From positions 1,612,001 through 1,676,000 of the forward strand of contig NZ_JBKINJ010000001.1 in the NCBI RefSeq assembly GCF_046602855.1: 64,000 bases of DNA, read 5' to 3'. Positions 26,895-36,301 of the stretch are shown here, piece by piece (positions within the stretch are counted from its first letter, which is position 1; every line of letters starts with the position of its first letter). The stretch is from Gracilimonas sp046602855 (GTDB taxonomy: Bacteria > Bacteroidota > Rhodothermia > Balneolales > Balneolaceae). A program made the translations under genes and the position numbers. The notes under the pieces were generated by a model that saw nothing but the letters and a program-made list of their open reading frames with translations, was not told where the DNA came from and did not search any database.

Positions 26895-29800
26895 ATGCCA
26901 ATTACAGAAACTTCGATCAAGCGACCTATTGCAACCTCGATGGTCTTTCTGATCATCATTACACTTGGTGTTATCGGATTTCGATTTTTACCGGTCGATC
27001 TATTACCACCTATAGAATATCCACAACTCACTGTTTCAACAGACTATGCTAACGTTGGGCCCGCAGAAATGGAGCAGATCATTACAGAACCTGTTGAGAA
27101 TGCTCTTGCCGGTGTACCCGGCGTAGAACGGGTGCGTTCAGGCTCCAGTCAGGGAAGAAGCCGTGTTACCCTTGAGTTTGCACAAAGTGTGGACGTTGAC
27201 GTGGCATCAAACGATGTTCGTGCAGCCCTGGATCGAGTTCGTGATAACCTTCCACCCGAAGCTGATCCACCAAGGATCTGGAAATTCGATCCCAATAACT
27301 TTCCGATCGTGATAATCGGTGCAAATTCTGATATGAATCTCGCAGAACTCACAACCGTATTGGATCGCGAAATTTTACAACGATTTGAGCAGATCAACGG
27401 TGTCGGTTCCATCGATATTTGGGGTGGCATTGAAAGAGAAGTCAAAGTCGATATCAGGCGAGATCGCCTGATCGCAAGTGAACTGTCAACTGCTGACGTG
27501 CAACAAGCCATTGCAGGTGAAAATGCTAATTTACCCGGTGGTAACGTGAATTCCGGTGTGAAGCAACTTTATGTGAGAACCCTTGGCGAATATGAATCTA
27601 TCGAACAGATCGCTAATACGGTTATTACTACCGTCGATCAGAAACCAATTAGAGTCAAAGACGTTGCTGAGGTTACTTTTGGGTATCAGGACTTGAATCG
27701 AGTGGTCTATATTGATGAGCAACCGATGGCTCGCTTTGGGATTCGTAAACAGACCGGAGCCAATACCGTAGCCGTTGCTGAAAACATCCGACAGGAGGTA
27801 AAATATATAAATCAGGAACGCAATGATCTTGAGTTATTCGTAACCACAGATCAAAGTGAATTTATTCAAAGCTCTATCGATAATGTTCAGAATTCTGCTT
27901 TATGGGGAGCCCTTCTTGCAGTTTTTATACTCTATATTTTCTTTAGAAACGGATCTTCAACTTTCATTATAGCTGTTTCAATACCGATCTCTATCATTGC
28001 AACATTTGCCCTGCTCTACTTCAGTGATCTGACGTTGAATCAAATGAGTTTTGGAGGATTAGCGCTTGGGGTTGGTCTCATTGTAGATAATGCTATTGTA
28101 GTACTTGAAAATATCATCAGACTTAGGGAAGAAGAAAGTGAAGATCTCAAGCCAAGTGCGCTCATTGGAACCAAACAGGTAGCCGGTGCTATTGTAGCAT
28201 CTACTATTACCACCTGTGTGATCTTTTTACCTGTAGTATTCATGCAAACCGTATCCGGTCTGCTATTTCAGGAACTGGCTCTTGTCGTGGTCTTTGCCCT
28301 TGCTTGTTCCCTGCTAGTGGCCCTGACACTTGTACCCATGCTTTCCAGTCGCTTTCTGACCGTTAAAAAAGGCGGTGACAACAAAAAGGGCCGTTTCCAG
28401 AAGTTTTTTGCGCGCATGGAAGGCAATTACTCACTTGGTCTTGAAAAAGTACTTAAACATAAACCGGCTGTTTTTGGAATCACAGGATTTTTGGTAATTG
28501 GGAGTTTTCTGGCCATTCCAACTATTCCTGTTGAACTGGCACCTCAAACCGATGCCGATGAGATCGATATCGACCTTCAAATGGCTGACGGAACTAACAT
28601 TGCTGTACAGAATGTATATCTGAAGGAATTGGAAAACATAGTCAGAGCTACCTTGCCTATGGATGATGTTGAATATTTTACAACAGAGGTTCGCGATGGT
28701 CGTGCTGAGGTCGAAATTGCCATGGTACCTCAGTCTGAACGTTCCCAAAGCACTTCAGAGCTGGCTGAAGAAATTCGTGGAAACCTGGAAGGGCAAATTC
28801 CGGGTGCCGATATAAGGGTAAGTGCACAATCCGGACTTTGGATCATGCGACGAATATTCGGAGGTGGAGGAGCTGAGGACTTACAGTTTGAGCTCCGTGG
28901 TTACGATCTCGAGAAAGCTTATGAACTTGCACAGGAGATCAAGCTTCGGGTTGAAAAACTCCCGGGCATTGTTGAAGTCCGGTCCGGACAATCAGAAGGA
29001 ACTCCTGAAGAAAGAATATTATTCGACCGCGAAAAGATCTCTAGTCTTGGTCTCTCAGTACGCGAAGTGGCACAAGTTATTCAAACCAATATTGGTGGCA
29101 GCCGCGCCGGGTCCTACCGAATTGGAGGGGATGAATTCCCGATCACAGTACGTCTTCGACCTGAAGACAGGCTCGGAACCTTGGATATAAATAATATTTC
29201 GGTAAATCTGCCCGGTGGTGGTGTGGTTCCGGTTTCTTCTGTTATAGTAAAAGAAAGTGGCCGTGGACCCGAAGATATAAATCGTATCAACGGTCAGAGA
29301 GTAACCAATATCACTTCAAATCTTGAGTCAGGCGTTGCTCTTGGTGAAGCCGTTGAGATCATACAGGAGGAACTTGCCGATTTCCCTCTGCCTGAGGGCT
29401 TCAGCATCGTTTATAGCGGTGAGTATGAGGAACAGCAAAAAGCGGCGGCAGATTTCAGCATGTCGATCATCATGGCGTTAATTTTGATCTATATGGTTAT
29501 GGCCGGACAGTTTGAACGTTTTCTTGATCCGTTGATCGTGATGTTCTCTGTTCCGCTGGCTATGATCGGTGTGATCCCCGCCCTTTTGATCACGGGTACA
29601 ACTATTAACATTCAAAGCCTCATGGGAATGATCATGTTGGTCGGTATTGTAGTCAATAATGCCATTGTGCTTGTCGACTATATCAACCTGATGAGGCGTG
29701 ATAAAGGATTACCTGTATTTGAAGCAGTAATTGAAGCCGGACGAATCAGACTCCGTCCTATTTTAATGACCACATTGACAACCGTACTGGGTCTATTGCC

Positions 29801-30002
29801 ACTTTCGTTTGGTTTGGGTGCGGGAGCTGAAATTCAGGCATCACTTGCCAGAGTTGTAATTGGCGGGTTGACGGCATCTACACTGGTTACTCTGGTATTT
29901 ATACCCGTAGTCTACGTTACTGCCGATACCATTATGGTGAAAGCTAAAGCCATTAGCTGGAACCCATTTACTTCAACCAAAGAAGTGGAACTGGCAAACT
30001 GA
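26895..30002 (+). CDS. RND efflux pump permease with altered proton relay
   Basis: 1035 residues with the RND layout: TSIKRPIATSMVFLIIITLG at the N-terminus, 12 membrane segments, two periplasmic porter loops. Unlike the first pump in this window, the TM4 pair reads Asp398-Asn399 (GLIVDNAIVVLENI) and the TM10 Lys position reads Asn921 (GIVVNNAIVLVDYIN). This D-N...N pattern is seen in an RND branch that includes Gram-positive-like members, so it is probably a subfamily trait, not damage. It is cotranscribed with the lipoprotein adaptor. There is no TolC gene next to it, so it must borrow an outer membrane duct. Confidence 0.94.
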   Translation: MPITETSIKRPIATSMVFLIIITLGVIGFRFLPVDLLPPIEYPQLTVSTDYANVGPAEMEQIITEPVENALAGVPGVERVRSGSSQGRSRVTLEFAQSVDVDVASNDVRAALDRVRDNLPPEADPPRIWKFDPNNFPIVIIGANSDMNLAELTTVLDREILQRFEQINGVGSIDIWGGIEREVKVDIRRDRLIASELSTADVQQAIAGENANLPGGNVNSGVKQLYVRTLGEYESIEQIANTVITTVDQKPIRVKDVAEVTFGYQDLNRVVYIDEQPMARFGIRKQTGANTVAVAENIRQEVKYINQERNDLELFVTTDQSEFIQSSIDNVQNSALWGALLAVFILYIFFRNGSSTFIIAVSIPISIIATFALLYFSDLTLNQMSFGGLALGVGLIVDNAIVVLENIIRLREEESEDLKPSALIGTKQVAGAIVASTITTCVIFLPVVFMQTVSGLLFQELALVVVFALACSLLVALTLVPMLSSRFLTVKKGGDNKKGRFQKFFARMEGNYSLGLEKVLKHKPAVFGITGFLVIGSFLAIPTIPVELAPQTDADEIDIDLQMADGTNIAVQNVYLKELENIVRATLPMDDVEYFTTEVRDGRAEVEIAMVPQSERSQSTSELAEEIRGNLEGQIPGADIRVSAQSGLWIMRRIFGGGGAEDLQFELRGYDLEKAYELAQEIKLRVEKLPGIVEVRSGQSEGTPEERILFDREKISSLGLSVREVAQVIQTNIGGSRAGSYRIGGDEFPITVRLRPEDRLGTLDINNISVNLPGGGVVPVSSVIVKESGRGPEDINRINGQRVTNITSNLESGVALGEAVEIIQEELADFPLPEGFSIVYSGEYEEQQKAAADFSMSIIMALILIYMVMAGQFERFLDPLIVMFSVPLAMIGVIPALLITGTTINIQSLMGMIMLVGIVVNNAIVLVDYINLMRRDKGLPVFEAVIEAGRIRLRPILMTTLTTVLGLLPLSFGLGAGAEIQASLARVVIGGLTASTLVTLVFIPVVYVTADTIMVKAKAISWNPFTSTKEVELAN

Positions 30003-30070
30003 ATCGGCAGAAAGTTATTTAAGTAATGACCCTTTATAATCTAATCCCATAGGGTAATTAATACTTTAGA

Positions 30071-30976
30071 TCAATTAAGAGTATTCTCAACTGAATTAAT
30101 AAGAAAAGTAGTTAGGCTATCATCCGGTAACAGTGTTTCTCCGCTCCACCTGAAGTTAAGACCTTTCAGTCGCTCTGCCACTGATTTCTCTCTTCCTCCG
30201 GGTGACAGGAATACCGGGATCACGATAACTTCTCCTGAAATTTTTCCCTGTCTTACAACTGCTCTTAAATGCTGCTTGGCCTGTTCGTGTATCTCTTCAG
30301 AAGCATCATCCCGCACGGTTAGAGCCATAATATTTTTGAATTTTGAAAGCCCTTCCTCAATTTGTTTTTGCTGAACCTGAACTGCCAGAGATTCCATGCT
30401 CTTAACCCAACCGGTATTATCTTCCTCACCGTTGGGTCCATGAGCAACTAAAACCACTGTCTCGTTCTGCGGAGTTTCGCTAAGAGATAATATTCGCCTT
30501 CCCAGTATTTCAGCTACAATTGGGTGATCATCCAAAGCATCGGTAAACTGTATAGGTGTATCTACTTCAATTTGATTTAGCGTTGGGGGAAAAATCATGT
30601 TATGCATAAAGTGTGATTCATCCAAATCTACACCTGCCATTTCTGCGAATTCATCCGTGTAATGCATCACGGCCATCGGCTGATCTGCTAGTTTGTCGCG
30701 TAATCCAAGAAGGAACTCAGCCTGCCTGACGATCGGACTGTGCTTAGAAATAAAGAGTGGTACTACAATAATATGATCTACATTTTTTTTCTCAAGGTTT
30801 CGAATGGCCTTTTGCATTGAAACAAAATTTGCCATACCCCAAGCGTATTCTACAGAATATGTATCAGCCAGTGGCCTAGCCGCCTGCTTCACCATCTTAT
30901 TCCAGGTGGTTCCCCCACCATGCGCCATGATTAATATTCCTACGTTCGAATTTTTTTTGGGTATGGAGCTTGTCAT
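30071..30976 (-). CDS. Two-domain CbiX/SirB-like chelatase-family protein
   Basis: 301 residues made of two copies of a chelatase-like half. The first starts ILIMAHGGG with His19 and continues IVVPLFISKHSPIV; the second starts VLVAHGPNGEE with His179 and continues VIPVFLSPGGREK. This AHG...VPxFLS pattern is typical of CbiX and SirB, which insert Co or Fe into sirohydrochlorin. In many chelatases metal-binding His pairs are conserved: here domain 1 keeps a second His (His79) but domain 2 has Gly at the matching place. No siroheme or cobalamin gene is nearby, so a metal-insertion role is uncertain. Confidence 0.75.
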   Translation of the reverse strand: MTSSIPKKNSNVGILIMAHGGGTTWNKMVKQAARPLADTYSVEYAWGMANFVSMQKAIRNLEKKNVDHIIVVPLFISKHSPIVRQAEFLLGLRDKLADQPMAVMHYTDEFAEMAGVDLDESHFMHNMIFPPTLNQIEVDTPIQFTDALDDHPIVAEILGRRILSLSETPQNETVVLVAHGPNGEEDNTGWVKSMESLAVQVQQKQIEEGLSKFKNIMALTVRDDASEEIHEQAKQHLRAVVRQGKISGEVIVIPVFLSPGGREKSVAERLKGLNFRWSGETLLPDDSLTTFLINSVENTLN

Positions 30977-31068
30977 CGATAGAAAAGTCTACGTAATATG
31001 ATGAATTTAAATTCCCAACAATTTACGAATTGCAATCTAATTTTCAGATAAGATATGCATTAAAAAAT

Positions 31069-31080
31069 GTTGATATCAAC
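31069..31080. promoter_or_regulatory. Perfect 12-bp palindrome, possible operator or weak terminator
   Basis: GTTGATATCAAC lies between A-rich and T-rich flanks, 90 bases past the DUF2267 stop and 93 bases before the CbiX-like start codon. On the minus strand a T run follows, so it may instead be a weak terminator. A second dyad GCGAAT/ATTCGC lies at 31127-31146. Confidence 0.3.
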
Positions 31081-31169
31081 GCTTTTTCTACGCAGATAAT
31101 GTCCGCAGACACGACATTTGAATTCAGCGAATAAATAGCAATTCGCGGCACATTCGAAATTTATGTACA

Positions 31170-31616
31170 TCAAACTACTTTTTCACTTATCTCCTTTGGT
31201 AATTGACTACGTAAGTGCTCCATATGATCTTCCGATAGGTAATTTCGAAGTGAATCAATAGTGATAGAAATAATATCTTCTGTTGGTAATTTCCAGTCAA
31301 AATCTGCTTCGCCATATTGATTCTGAAGAGCCTTAACCTTGATTTTCATGCCTTCAATGGTATCATACTCATAGGGTGGGGTTTCATTATACTTCCAACC
31401 CATTGTATAGTGTCCTTTCAATATCATGGGTAGTGCAGAAAGAAGATCCATGGATTCACCCATATGGATGCGATCCCGGATAGTATGCATAACAGCCCGC
31501 CAAACTATAAATACCCGCTGCTCCTCCTCGGGATGACCCAAATCTGAAGATAATTTATTTATATACTTTTTGGTTTCATGGATATATTGATCGAAATCAG
31601 CTTCTAAGTTATTCAT
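31170..31616 (-). CDS. DUF2267 domain protein
   Basis: 148 residues, single cytoplasmic domain, all-helical by composition. FDQYIHETKKYI, EEQRVFIVWRAVMHTIRDRIHMGESMDLLSALP (quoted in two parts by position 33-65) and PMILKGHYTMGW follow the DUF2267 layout of a repeated A-L-x-x-L-x-x-R-L and LPxxLK pattern. This family is common in stress-associated contexts in Bacteria, but function is unknown. Large 5' and 3' gaps flank it, so it is monocistronic. Confidence 0.8.
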   Translation of the reverse strand: MNNLEADFDQYIHETKKYINKLSSDLGHPEEEQRVFIVWRAVMHTIRDRIHMGESMDLLSALPMILKGHYTMGWKYNETPPYEYDTIEGMKIKVKALQNQYGEADFDWKLPTEDIISITIDSLRNYLSEDHMEHLRSQLPKEISEKVV

Positions 31617-31979
31617 ATCTAATCCTGTTTTGACTCGGATTATTATTGACTATTAAAACAAAATTTCGTTTCTCTTAATTTCATTTAGAAATAATCCGGA
31701 TCACTCAAACTTCTCCGTCTTAGCCCTCTTTCCGAAAATTCGATATAACTTTATCTTTTATTTTCACTCTACTATACTATAATAAAAATGTTCAACCACT
31801 TCATTCTCAGCCATCAACCAAAAATGAGTACAGATCTGAATCGCTTATAACATCACCCAATATAGCTACTGTGCAAGATCTTGTATAGGTAAATCTTCTT
31901 TTAAAGGCAGACCGGCTCAAAGCATTAGCTCTGAAATAGAAGGATGTACGGAGTATGATCCTACAATAGGTTTTCAAAC
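31617..31979. other. Gene-free stretch
   Basis: About 360 bases between the DUF2267 start and the hairpin behind the EF-G-like gene. The sequence is AT-rich with many short stops on all frames. I see no gene, tRNA or convincing structure in it. It should carry the DUF2267 promoter on the minus strand, but no clear TAnnTTTG was found. Confidence 0.5.
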
Positions 31980-32006
31980 ATACCACGACTCAGGGAGCCG
32001 TGGTAT
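31980..32006 (-). terminator. Hairpin behind the EF-G-like gene
   Basis: An 8-bp stem ATACCACG / CGTGGTAT starts about 30 bases past the stop. The following minus-strand sequence TGTTTGAAAA is only partly T-rich, so termination is plausible but not certain. Confidence 0.55.
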
Positions 32007-32035
32007 ATAGACATTTATATTCCCTGAAAAGAATG

Positions 32036-34156
32036 TCAGGACTCCTGAAGGTTCTCCTTCACAATCCGTTCCTGTACATCATGTGGTACCGGTGCATAGT
32101 GTGAAAATTCCCTGGTATAGGTTGCACTGCCCTGTGTCATTGACTTCAGTTTGGTGGAATAATGATCGAGTTCTTCCAATGGTACATGGGCCTTGATATT
32201 CTGAATGGAACCTTCACCATCCATGCCCTGTATCTGTCCCCTTCGGGAACTCAGATCACTCATCACATCACCCATATAATCTGCAGGTACGCGTACCTCA
32301 ATCTCATACACAGGCTCCATCAGTTTGGGTCCTGCCTGCATGAAAGCATCCTTAAACGCCATTAGTCCGGCTGTTTTAAAAGCAGCTTCATTGGAATCTA
32401 CAGAGTGCATGGAACCGTCATAGACCGAAACGCGAATATCGCGGGCGCGGCAGCCACTCATCGGACCATTTTCCATTTTCTCCATCACTCCTTTCAAAAT
32501 GGCCGGCATGAACCGGTTGTCAATAACACCGCCTACAATACAATTCTGAAACACCAGCTTTCCACCCCAATCCAGCGTATGTTCCTGTACATCGCGTACT
32601 TTCAGGTCATCCGGTGTGCTCATACCTTCTTCATAAGGCTCAACTAAAAGTTGAACTTCAGCAAATTGGCCGGCACCGCCCGATTGCTTCTTGTGCTTGT
32701 ACTGTGATCGAACACTTTTAGTGATGGTTTCCCTGTATGGGATCTTGGGTGTAACGAATTCAACGTCCAGCTTGAAACGGTTCTTCAGCTGATCCTCGAT
32801 CACTGCAAGGTGTTCTTCTCCCTGTCCGTGAATAATAATCTGACGCAATTCCTGACTGTGTTCGATACCCACCGAAGGGTCTTCGCGTTGTATCTGATGG
32901 AGAGCGTGACCTAGTTTATCCTCTTCTCCCTCGTTTTTTAGCTTCACAGCAGTGCGAATTGTAGTCGGGGGAAATTCAATTGGCTGAATCTCGACATCGT
33001 ATCCTTTTTCGTGAAGGGTATCATTTACCTCACTGTCTTTGAGTTTTACAACTGCTCCGATATCACCGGTTTTTATTTCATTGATCTCCAATCGTTTTTG
33101 GCCTTCTGTAAGAAATAAACTTCCCAGCCGTACAGAAGAATTGTTTGAGCTGTTCACCAGATCCATCCCCGGCCTGATGCTGCCACCGTACACTTTAAAG
33201 TAAATCAGGTCTCCCACATGAGACTCGGAATGCGTCTTGAACAAGAACATGACCGGTTTGCCATCCGCGTTTAGTTTAAATTCATTTCCGTCAACTGTTT
33301 TGGGAGGATTTCCCTGAAGGGGATTCGGGGCCACATCATCCAGAAAGCCCATCACCCTACCGGTCCCCATGTTTTTAGAAGCAGTTGAGCAGAAAAGTGG
33401 AAAGATCTGTCCGTTTACAAGTGAGATATGCAGCCCCTCTTCCATCTGTTCTTCATCCAGTTCACCCTGCTCAAAATAGATATCCATCAGTGTCTCATCG
33501 TTCTCAGCTATGGTCTCTACTAATTCCTGATGTAATTTTTCAGCCCTGGGTTTCATGGAATCAGGGATCGGAAGCTTATCCGGTTTTCCACCGCCTTCAG
33601 GAAACTCGTACATGGTCATGCGTAGCACATCAATGATAGCATGGAAATCCTGCCCCTCACTATATGGGAACTGTACGACCGTCACCTCTCTTCCAAAATG
33701 TTCTCTTGCCTCGTCTACAGTCTTCCAGAAATCAGACTGATCTGTATCCAGTTTATTGACTATGAACATTGACGGCACATTATATTTCTGTACGTAATTC
33801 CAGAGCGAGTCCGTAGCTGTTTCGACTCCCTGTTCGCTGTTAAGTACAAAAATAGCCGTATCGGCGATCCGTACGGCTCCTGCTACTTCGCCTATGTAAT
33901 CCGAAGTGCCGGGTGTGTCAATTAAGTTGATCTTGTGCCCTCTCCAATCCAGATTCAAGAACGAAGAGTAAATGGATTTTTCTTTTTCTTTTTCAAGTGT
34001 ATGGTAGTCAGATACCGTATTCTTCTCTTCTATAGAACCGCGTCGGTTAATCGCTCCGGCTTCGAAAAGCATCGTTTCGGCCAACGTTGTTTTTCCGGAG
34101 CCTGAATGGCCCAATAGTACAACATTTCTGATGCGGGTTGGATCGTAAACTTTCAT
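32036..34156 (-). CDS. EF-G-like translation factor (EF-G2 type, catalytic His replaced)
   Basis: 706 residues with the five-domain EF-G layout: G domain to about residue 280, EF-Tu-like domain II, domains III, IV (from about 490) and V. The P-loop is GHSGSGKT (16-23) and G4 is NKLD (134-137). Switch I reads EKEKEKSIYSS where canonical EF-G has ERGITITS, and G3 reads DTPGT with Thr84 in place of the catalytic His. Loss of this His is typical of EF-G paralogs, such as the Bacteroides EF-G2 reported to lack GTPase activity. Slow or GTP-independent translocation is the inference here. A strong Shine-Dalgarno AAGGAG lies 5 bases before the ATG. Confidence 0.9.
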   Translation of the reverse strand: MKVYDPTRIRNVVLLGHSGSGKTTLAETMLFEAGAINRRGSIEEKNTVSDYHTLEKEKEKSIYSSFLNLDWRGHKINLIDTPGTSDYIGEVAGAVRIADTAIFVLNSEQGVETATDSLWNYVQKYNVPSMFIVNKLDTDQSDFWKTVDEAREHFGREVTVVQFPYSEGQDFHAIIDVLRMTMYEFPEGGGKPDKLPIPDSMKPRAEKLHQELVETIAENDETLMDIYFEQGELDEEQMEEGLHISLVNGQIFPLFCSTASKNMGTGRVMGFLDDVAPNPLQGNPPKTVDGNEFKLNADGKPVMFLFKTHSESHVGDLIYFKVYGGSIRPGMDLVNSSNNSSVRLGSLFLTEGQKRLEINEIKTGDIGAVVKLKDSEVNDTLHEKGYDVEIQPIEFPPTTIRTAVKLKNEGEEDKLGHALHQIQREDPSVGIEHSQELRQIIIHGQGEEHLAVIEDQLKNRFKLDVEFVTPKIPYRETITKSVRSQYKHKKQSGGAGQFAEVQLLVEPYEEGMSTPDDLKVRDVQEHTLDWGGKLVFQNCIVGGVIDNRFMPAILKGVMEKMENGPMSGCRARDIRVSVYDGSMHSVDSNEAAFKTAGLMAFKDAFMQAGPKLMEPVYEIEVRVPADYMGDVMSDLSSRRGQIQGMDGEGSIQNIKAHVPLEELDHYSTKLKSMTQGSATYTREFSHYAPVPHDVQERIVKENLQES

Positions 34157-34465
34157 AGGATCTCCTTATTAATTGACACTGAGCATATCACTGCTTAAGC
34201 AACTTTAGAATCAGGTACTACTGAGAGTAAAAATAAAATTCCAAGTTTGACCTTTGTCTTTGCAGCAAATATTTAAGTGTGTTTTCTTTAAAACAGATTT
34301 TAACTTCTAAATGCATTTATAGTTAAAAGGAAATAGTTAAAAGTGTCGTATCCCTGATACAAATAACAATTTCCCAATAAAAAGCAACTATGCCAATGAA
34401 CAGTAGCTATACTTCTTGAACAGTATGTGAAGAAATAAAATAATCGGAAGCTCGAATAAATCAAC
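34157..34465. other. Divergent intergenic region
   Basis: 309 bases between the EF-G-like gene (minus) and asparaginase (plus). It holds the AAGGAG ribosome site of the former at 34162-34167 and a small dyad GTATC-cct-GATAC at 34348-34360. Nothing else is recognised; both promoters should lie here. Confidence 0.45.
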
Positions 34466-35455
34466 ATGAAAAAAATACTACTGATACAAACTGGTGGAAC
34501 CATAGCCATGAATGCCAAAGGCGCCGGGGTGGAACTGGATCCTGATGCCTGGTCAAAGGTTTTGTATAAAGATATTCCGGAACTTAGTGACATAGCTGAG
34601 ATAACTACCTTCCCGCTGTTCTTTGAGGACAGTTCTGACCTCAATGCTTCTCACTGGATTCAGCTTGCCGATTGCATAGAAAATAAATACAATGAATTTG
34701 ATGGATTTGTGATCCTCCACGGAACCGACACCATGGCTTACTCGGCTTCCGCCCTCAGTTTTGGGTTGAAAAACCTGGGTAAGGCTGTCATATTTACCGG
34801 AAGTCAGCTACCCATGAGTACCATTCGAAGTGATGCCCGCCGTAATTTAGTGAACGCAATTGAGCTGGCTACGATGGATTTCAAGGAAGTGGGTATTTGC
34901 TTTAACGATGCTCTTTACCGTGGTAACAGAGCCACTAAAATGAGTATTGGGGATTTTGATGCATTTGGCTCACCAAATTTTCCAGCCTTAGCTGACATCG
35001 GAATCCAAATTGAAACAAGGGTTACAGAACAGTTCACTTCAGGAAAATTTCAGAATAAAGCCCGCTACTCAGATAATATTTTTGTCTTGACAGCTCATCC
35101 TAATCTAAACCCAAAACTTTTGGGAAATTTGAATCTAAATAAGATCAGAGCCGTCATCATACGTGCCTTTGGGAGTGGTAATTTTTGCATCAAGGGAAAT
35201 TATAGTCTCCTGCCGTTTTTGGATAAATGCCGGGAACATGATGTGATCGTAACTATAGTATCACAAGCCGATTTTGACTCCGTTGATCTTACCCAGTATT
35301 CAGCCGGCAGGGCTGCTCTCGAACACGGTGCTATCAGCGGTAATGGGATGACATTGGAAGCTGCTCTCACCAAACTGATGTTTTTATTAGCACATTACGA
35401 CTCCAAAACCGATATTGAGGCGTTATTCCAAAAGTCTATAGTGGGGGAACTGTAG
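34466..35455 (+). CDS. ansA: Type I L-asparaginase
   Basis: 329 residues without a signal peptide, so cytoplasmic: hydrolyses asparagine to aspartate and ammonia. Two catalytic Thr triads are visible: LIQTGGTIAM (Thr near residue 12) and LHGTDTMAYSA (Thr-Asp near 90). The substrate loop GSQLPMSTIRSDARRNLVNA and the C-terminal domain with IRAFGSGNF are typical. An oddly short start gap exists: the translation begins MKKILLIQTGGT, so the first catalytic Thr is near the N-terminus as expected. The ammonia and aspartate products feed the same nitrogen pool as glutamate dehydrogenase. Confidence 0.93.
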   Translation: MKKILLIQTGGTIAMNAKGAGVELDPDAWSKVLYKDIPELSDIAEITTFPLFFEDSSDLNASHWIQLADCIENKYNEFDGFVILHGTDTMAYSASALSFGLKNLGKAVIFTGSQLPMSTIRSDARRNLVNAIELATMDFKEVGICFNDALYRGNRATKMSIGDFDAFGSPNFPALADIGIQIETRVTEQFTSGKFQNKARYSDNIFVLTAHPNLNPKLLGNLNLNKIRAVIIRAFGSGNFCIKGNYSLLPFLDKCREHDVIVTIVSQADFDSVDLTQYSAGRAALEHGAISGNGMTLEAALTKLMFLLAHYDSKTDIEALFQKSIVGEL

Positions 35456-35458
35456 CAA

Positions 35459-35517
35459 AGGTGTTAGGTTTCAGGTGCAAGATTCAACAAGTTTCTTGCA
35501 TTAAAAACCTAACACCT
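35459..35517. repeat. Two-tier hairpin, 13-bp perfect inverted repeat
   Basis: AGGTGTTAGGTTT (35459-35471) pairs with AAACCTAACACCT (35505-35517), and inside it TGCAAGA (35476-35482) pairs with TCTTGCA (35494-35500). A further partial unit AACACCTAAAACCTAA follows. This looks like an intergenic palindromic repeat and may also end asparaginase transcription. Confidence 0.65.
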
Positions 35518-35544
35518 CATAACTAACACCTAAAACCTAATAAG

Positions 35545-36261
35545 ATGTTTTTCATTTTTGATCTTGAAACTATTCCTGATATCGATTTCATTCGTCAGGT
35601 GTTGAACGATCCTGATTCGGATGAGGAGAAATTACTTGAACGGGCTAGTATAGAATTAGCAAGAAATTCGTCTGGCTTCTTACCTCCCATGTATCACAGG
35701 ATGGTATCCTGGGTGGGACTTTGGATCGAGAACACAGGAGGACCCAAGCATAAAGTGTCCTGGAGTGGTGAAGATGAAAAGGAAGGGTTGCTGAAGATCT
35801 TTGATGCCATTGGTACTTATAAGGATTTCGGTCTCATCCACCATAATGGTAAAGGATTTGATATCCCCGTTCTTACCTATCGCGCATTGAAACACGGACT
35901 TCAGATGCCGGTTCGCATGAATGACTACGACATCCGTTATCGTTACAGCCGCCATAACGTGGATCTGGTAGATGAATTCAGTAATTATGGGGCAAGTTCG
36001 TGGCCCAAACTCAAACATCTTGGTCAGCTTATCGGTATTCCTTTTAAACAGACCGGAGAGGGAAATGAAGTATATGCCATGTACATGCGCGGAGATTTGG
36101 ACCTGATCGAGCATTATTGCTATGAGGATGTAATGGCAACCTACATCGTGTGGCTATACTTTGAATTTATCGCCGGCCATATTCCGGAAGATCAGTTCCA
36201 GAATTTACGTGACCGTGCGATGAGTAAGCTAGAGCAGATACAGGCAGGTCATCCTGCATAG
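35545..36261 (+). CDS. 3'-5' exonuclease, PolB-associated exo2 type (DEDD fold)
   Basis: 238 residues. The N-terminal MFFIFDLETIPD (Asp6, Glu8) is the first DEDD motif, IHHNGKGFDIPVLTYRAL the second and YEDVMATYIVW the third. This is the layout of the predicted DNA-polymerase-B exonuclease 2 family of stand-alone nucleases (PF10108). It removes nucleotides from DNA 3' ends with two metal ions, by family inference. No polymerase is adjacent. It starts 28 bases after the palindromic repeat and is convergent with the YgiW-like gene. Confidence 0.85.
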   Translation: MFFIFDLETIPDIDFIRQVLNDPDSDEEKLLERASIELARNSSGFLPPMYHRMVSWVGLWIENTGGPKHKVSWSGEDEKEGLLKIFDAIGTYKDFGLIHHNGKGFDIPVLTYRALKHGLQMPVRMNDYDIRYRYSRHNVDLVDEFSNYGASSWPKLKHLGQLIGIPFKQTGEGNEVYAMYMRGDLDLIEHYCYEDVMATYIVWLYFEFIAGHIPEDQFQNLRDRAMSKLEQIQAGHPA

Positions 36262-36301
36262 GTTATCACCCACAGATGAAGATCGTGAAATTCGGGCAGG
36301 T

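Noticed and set aside
34300..34644. 114-codon minus-strand frame across the start of the asparaginase gene
   Set aside because: It overlaps a well-supported gene in antisense and its translation shows no domain.
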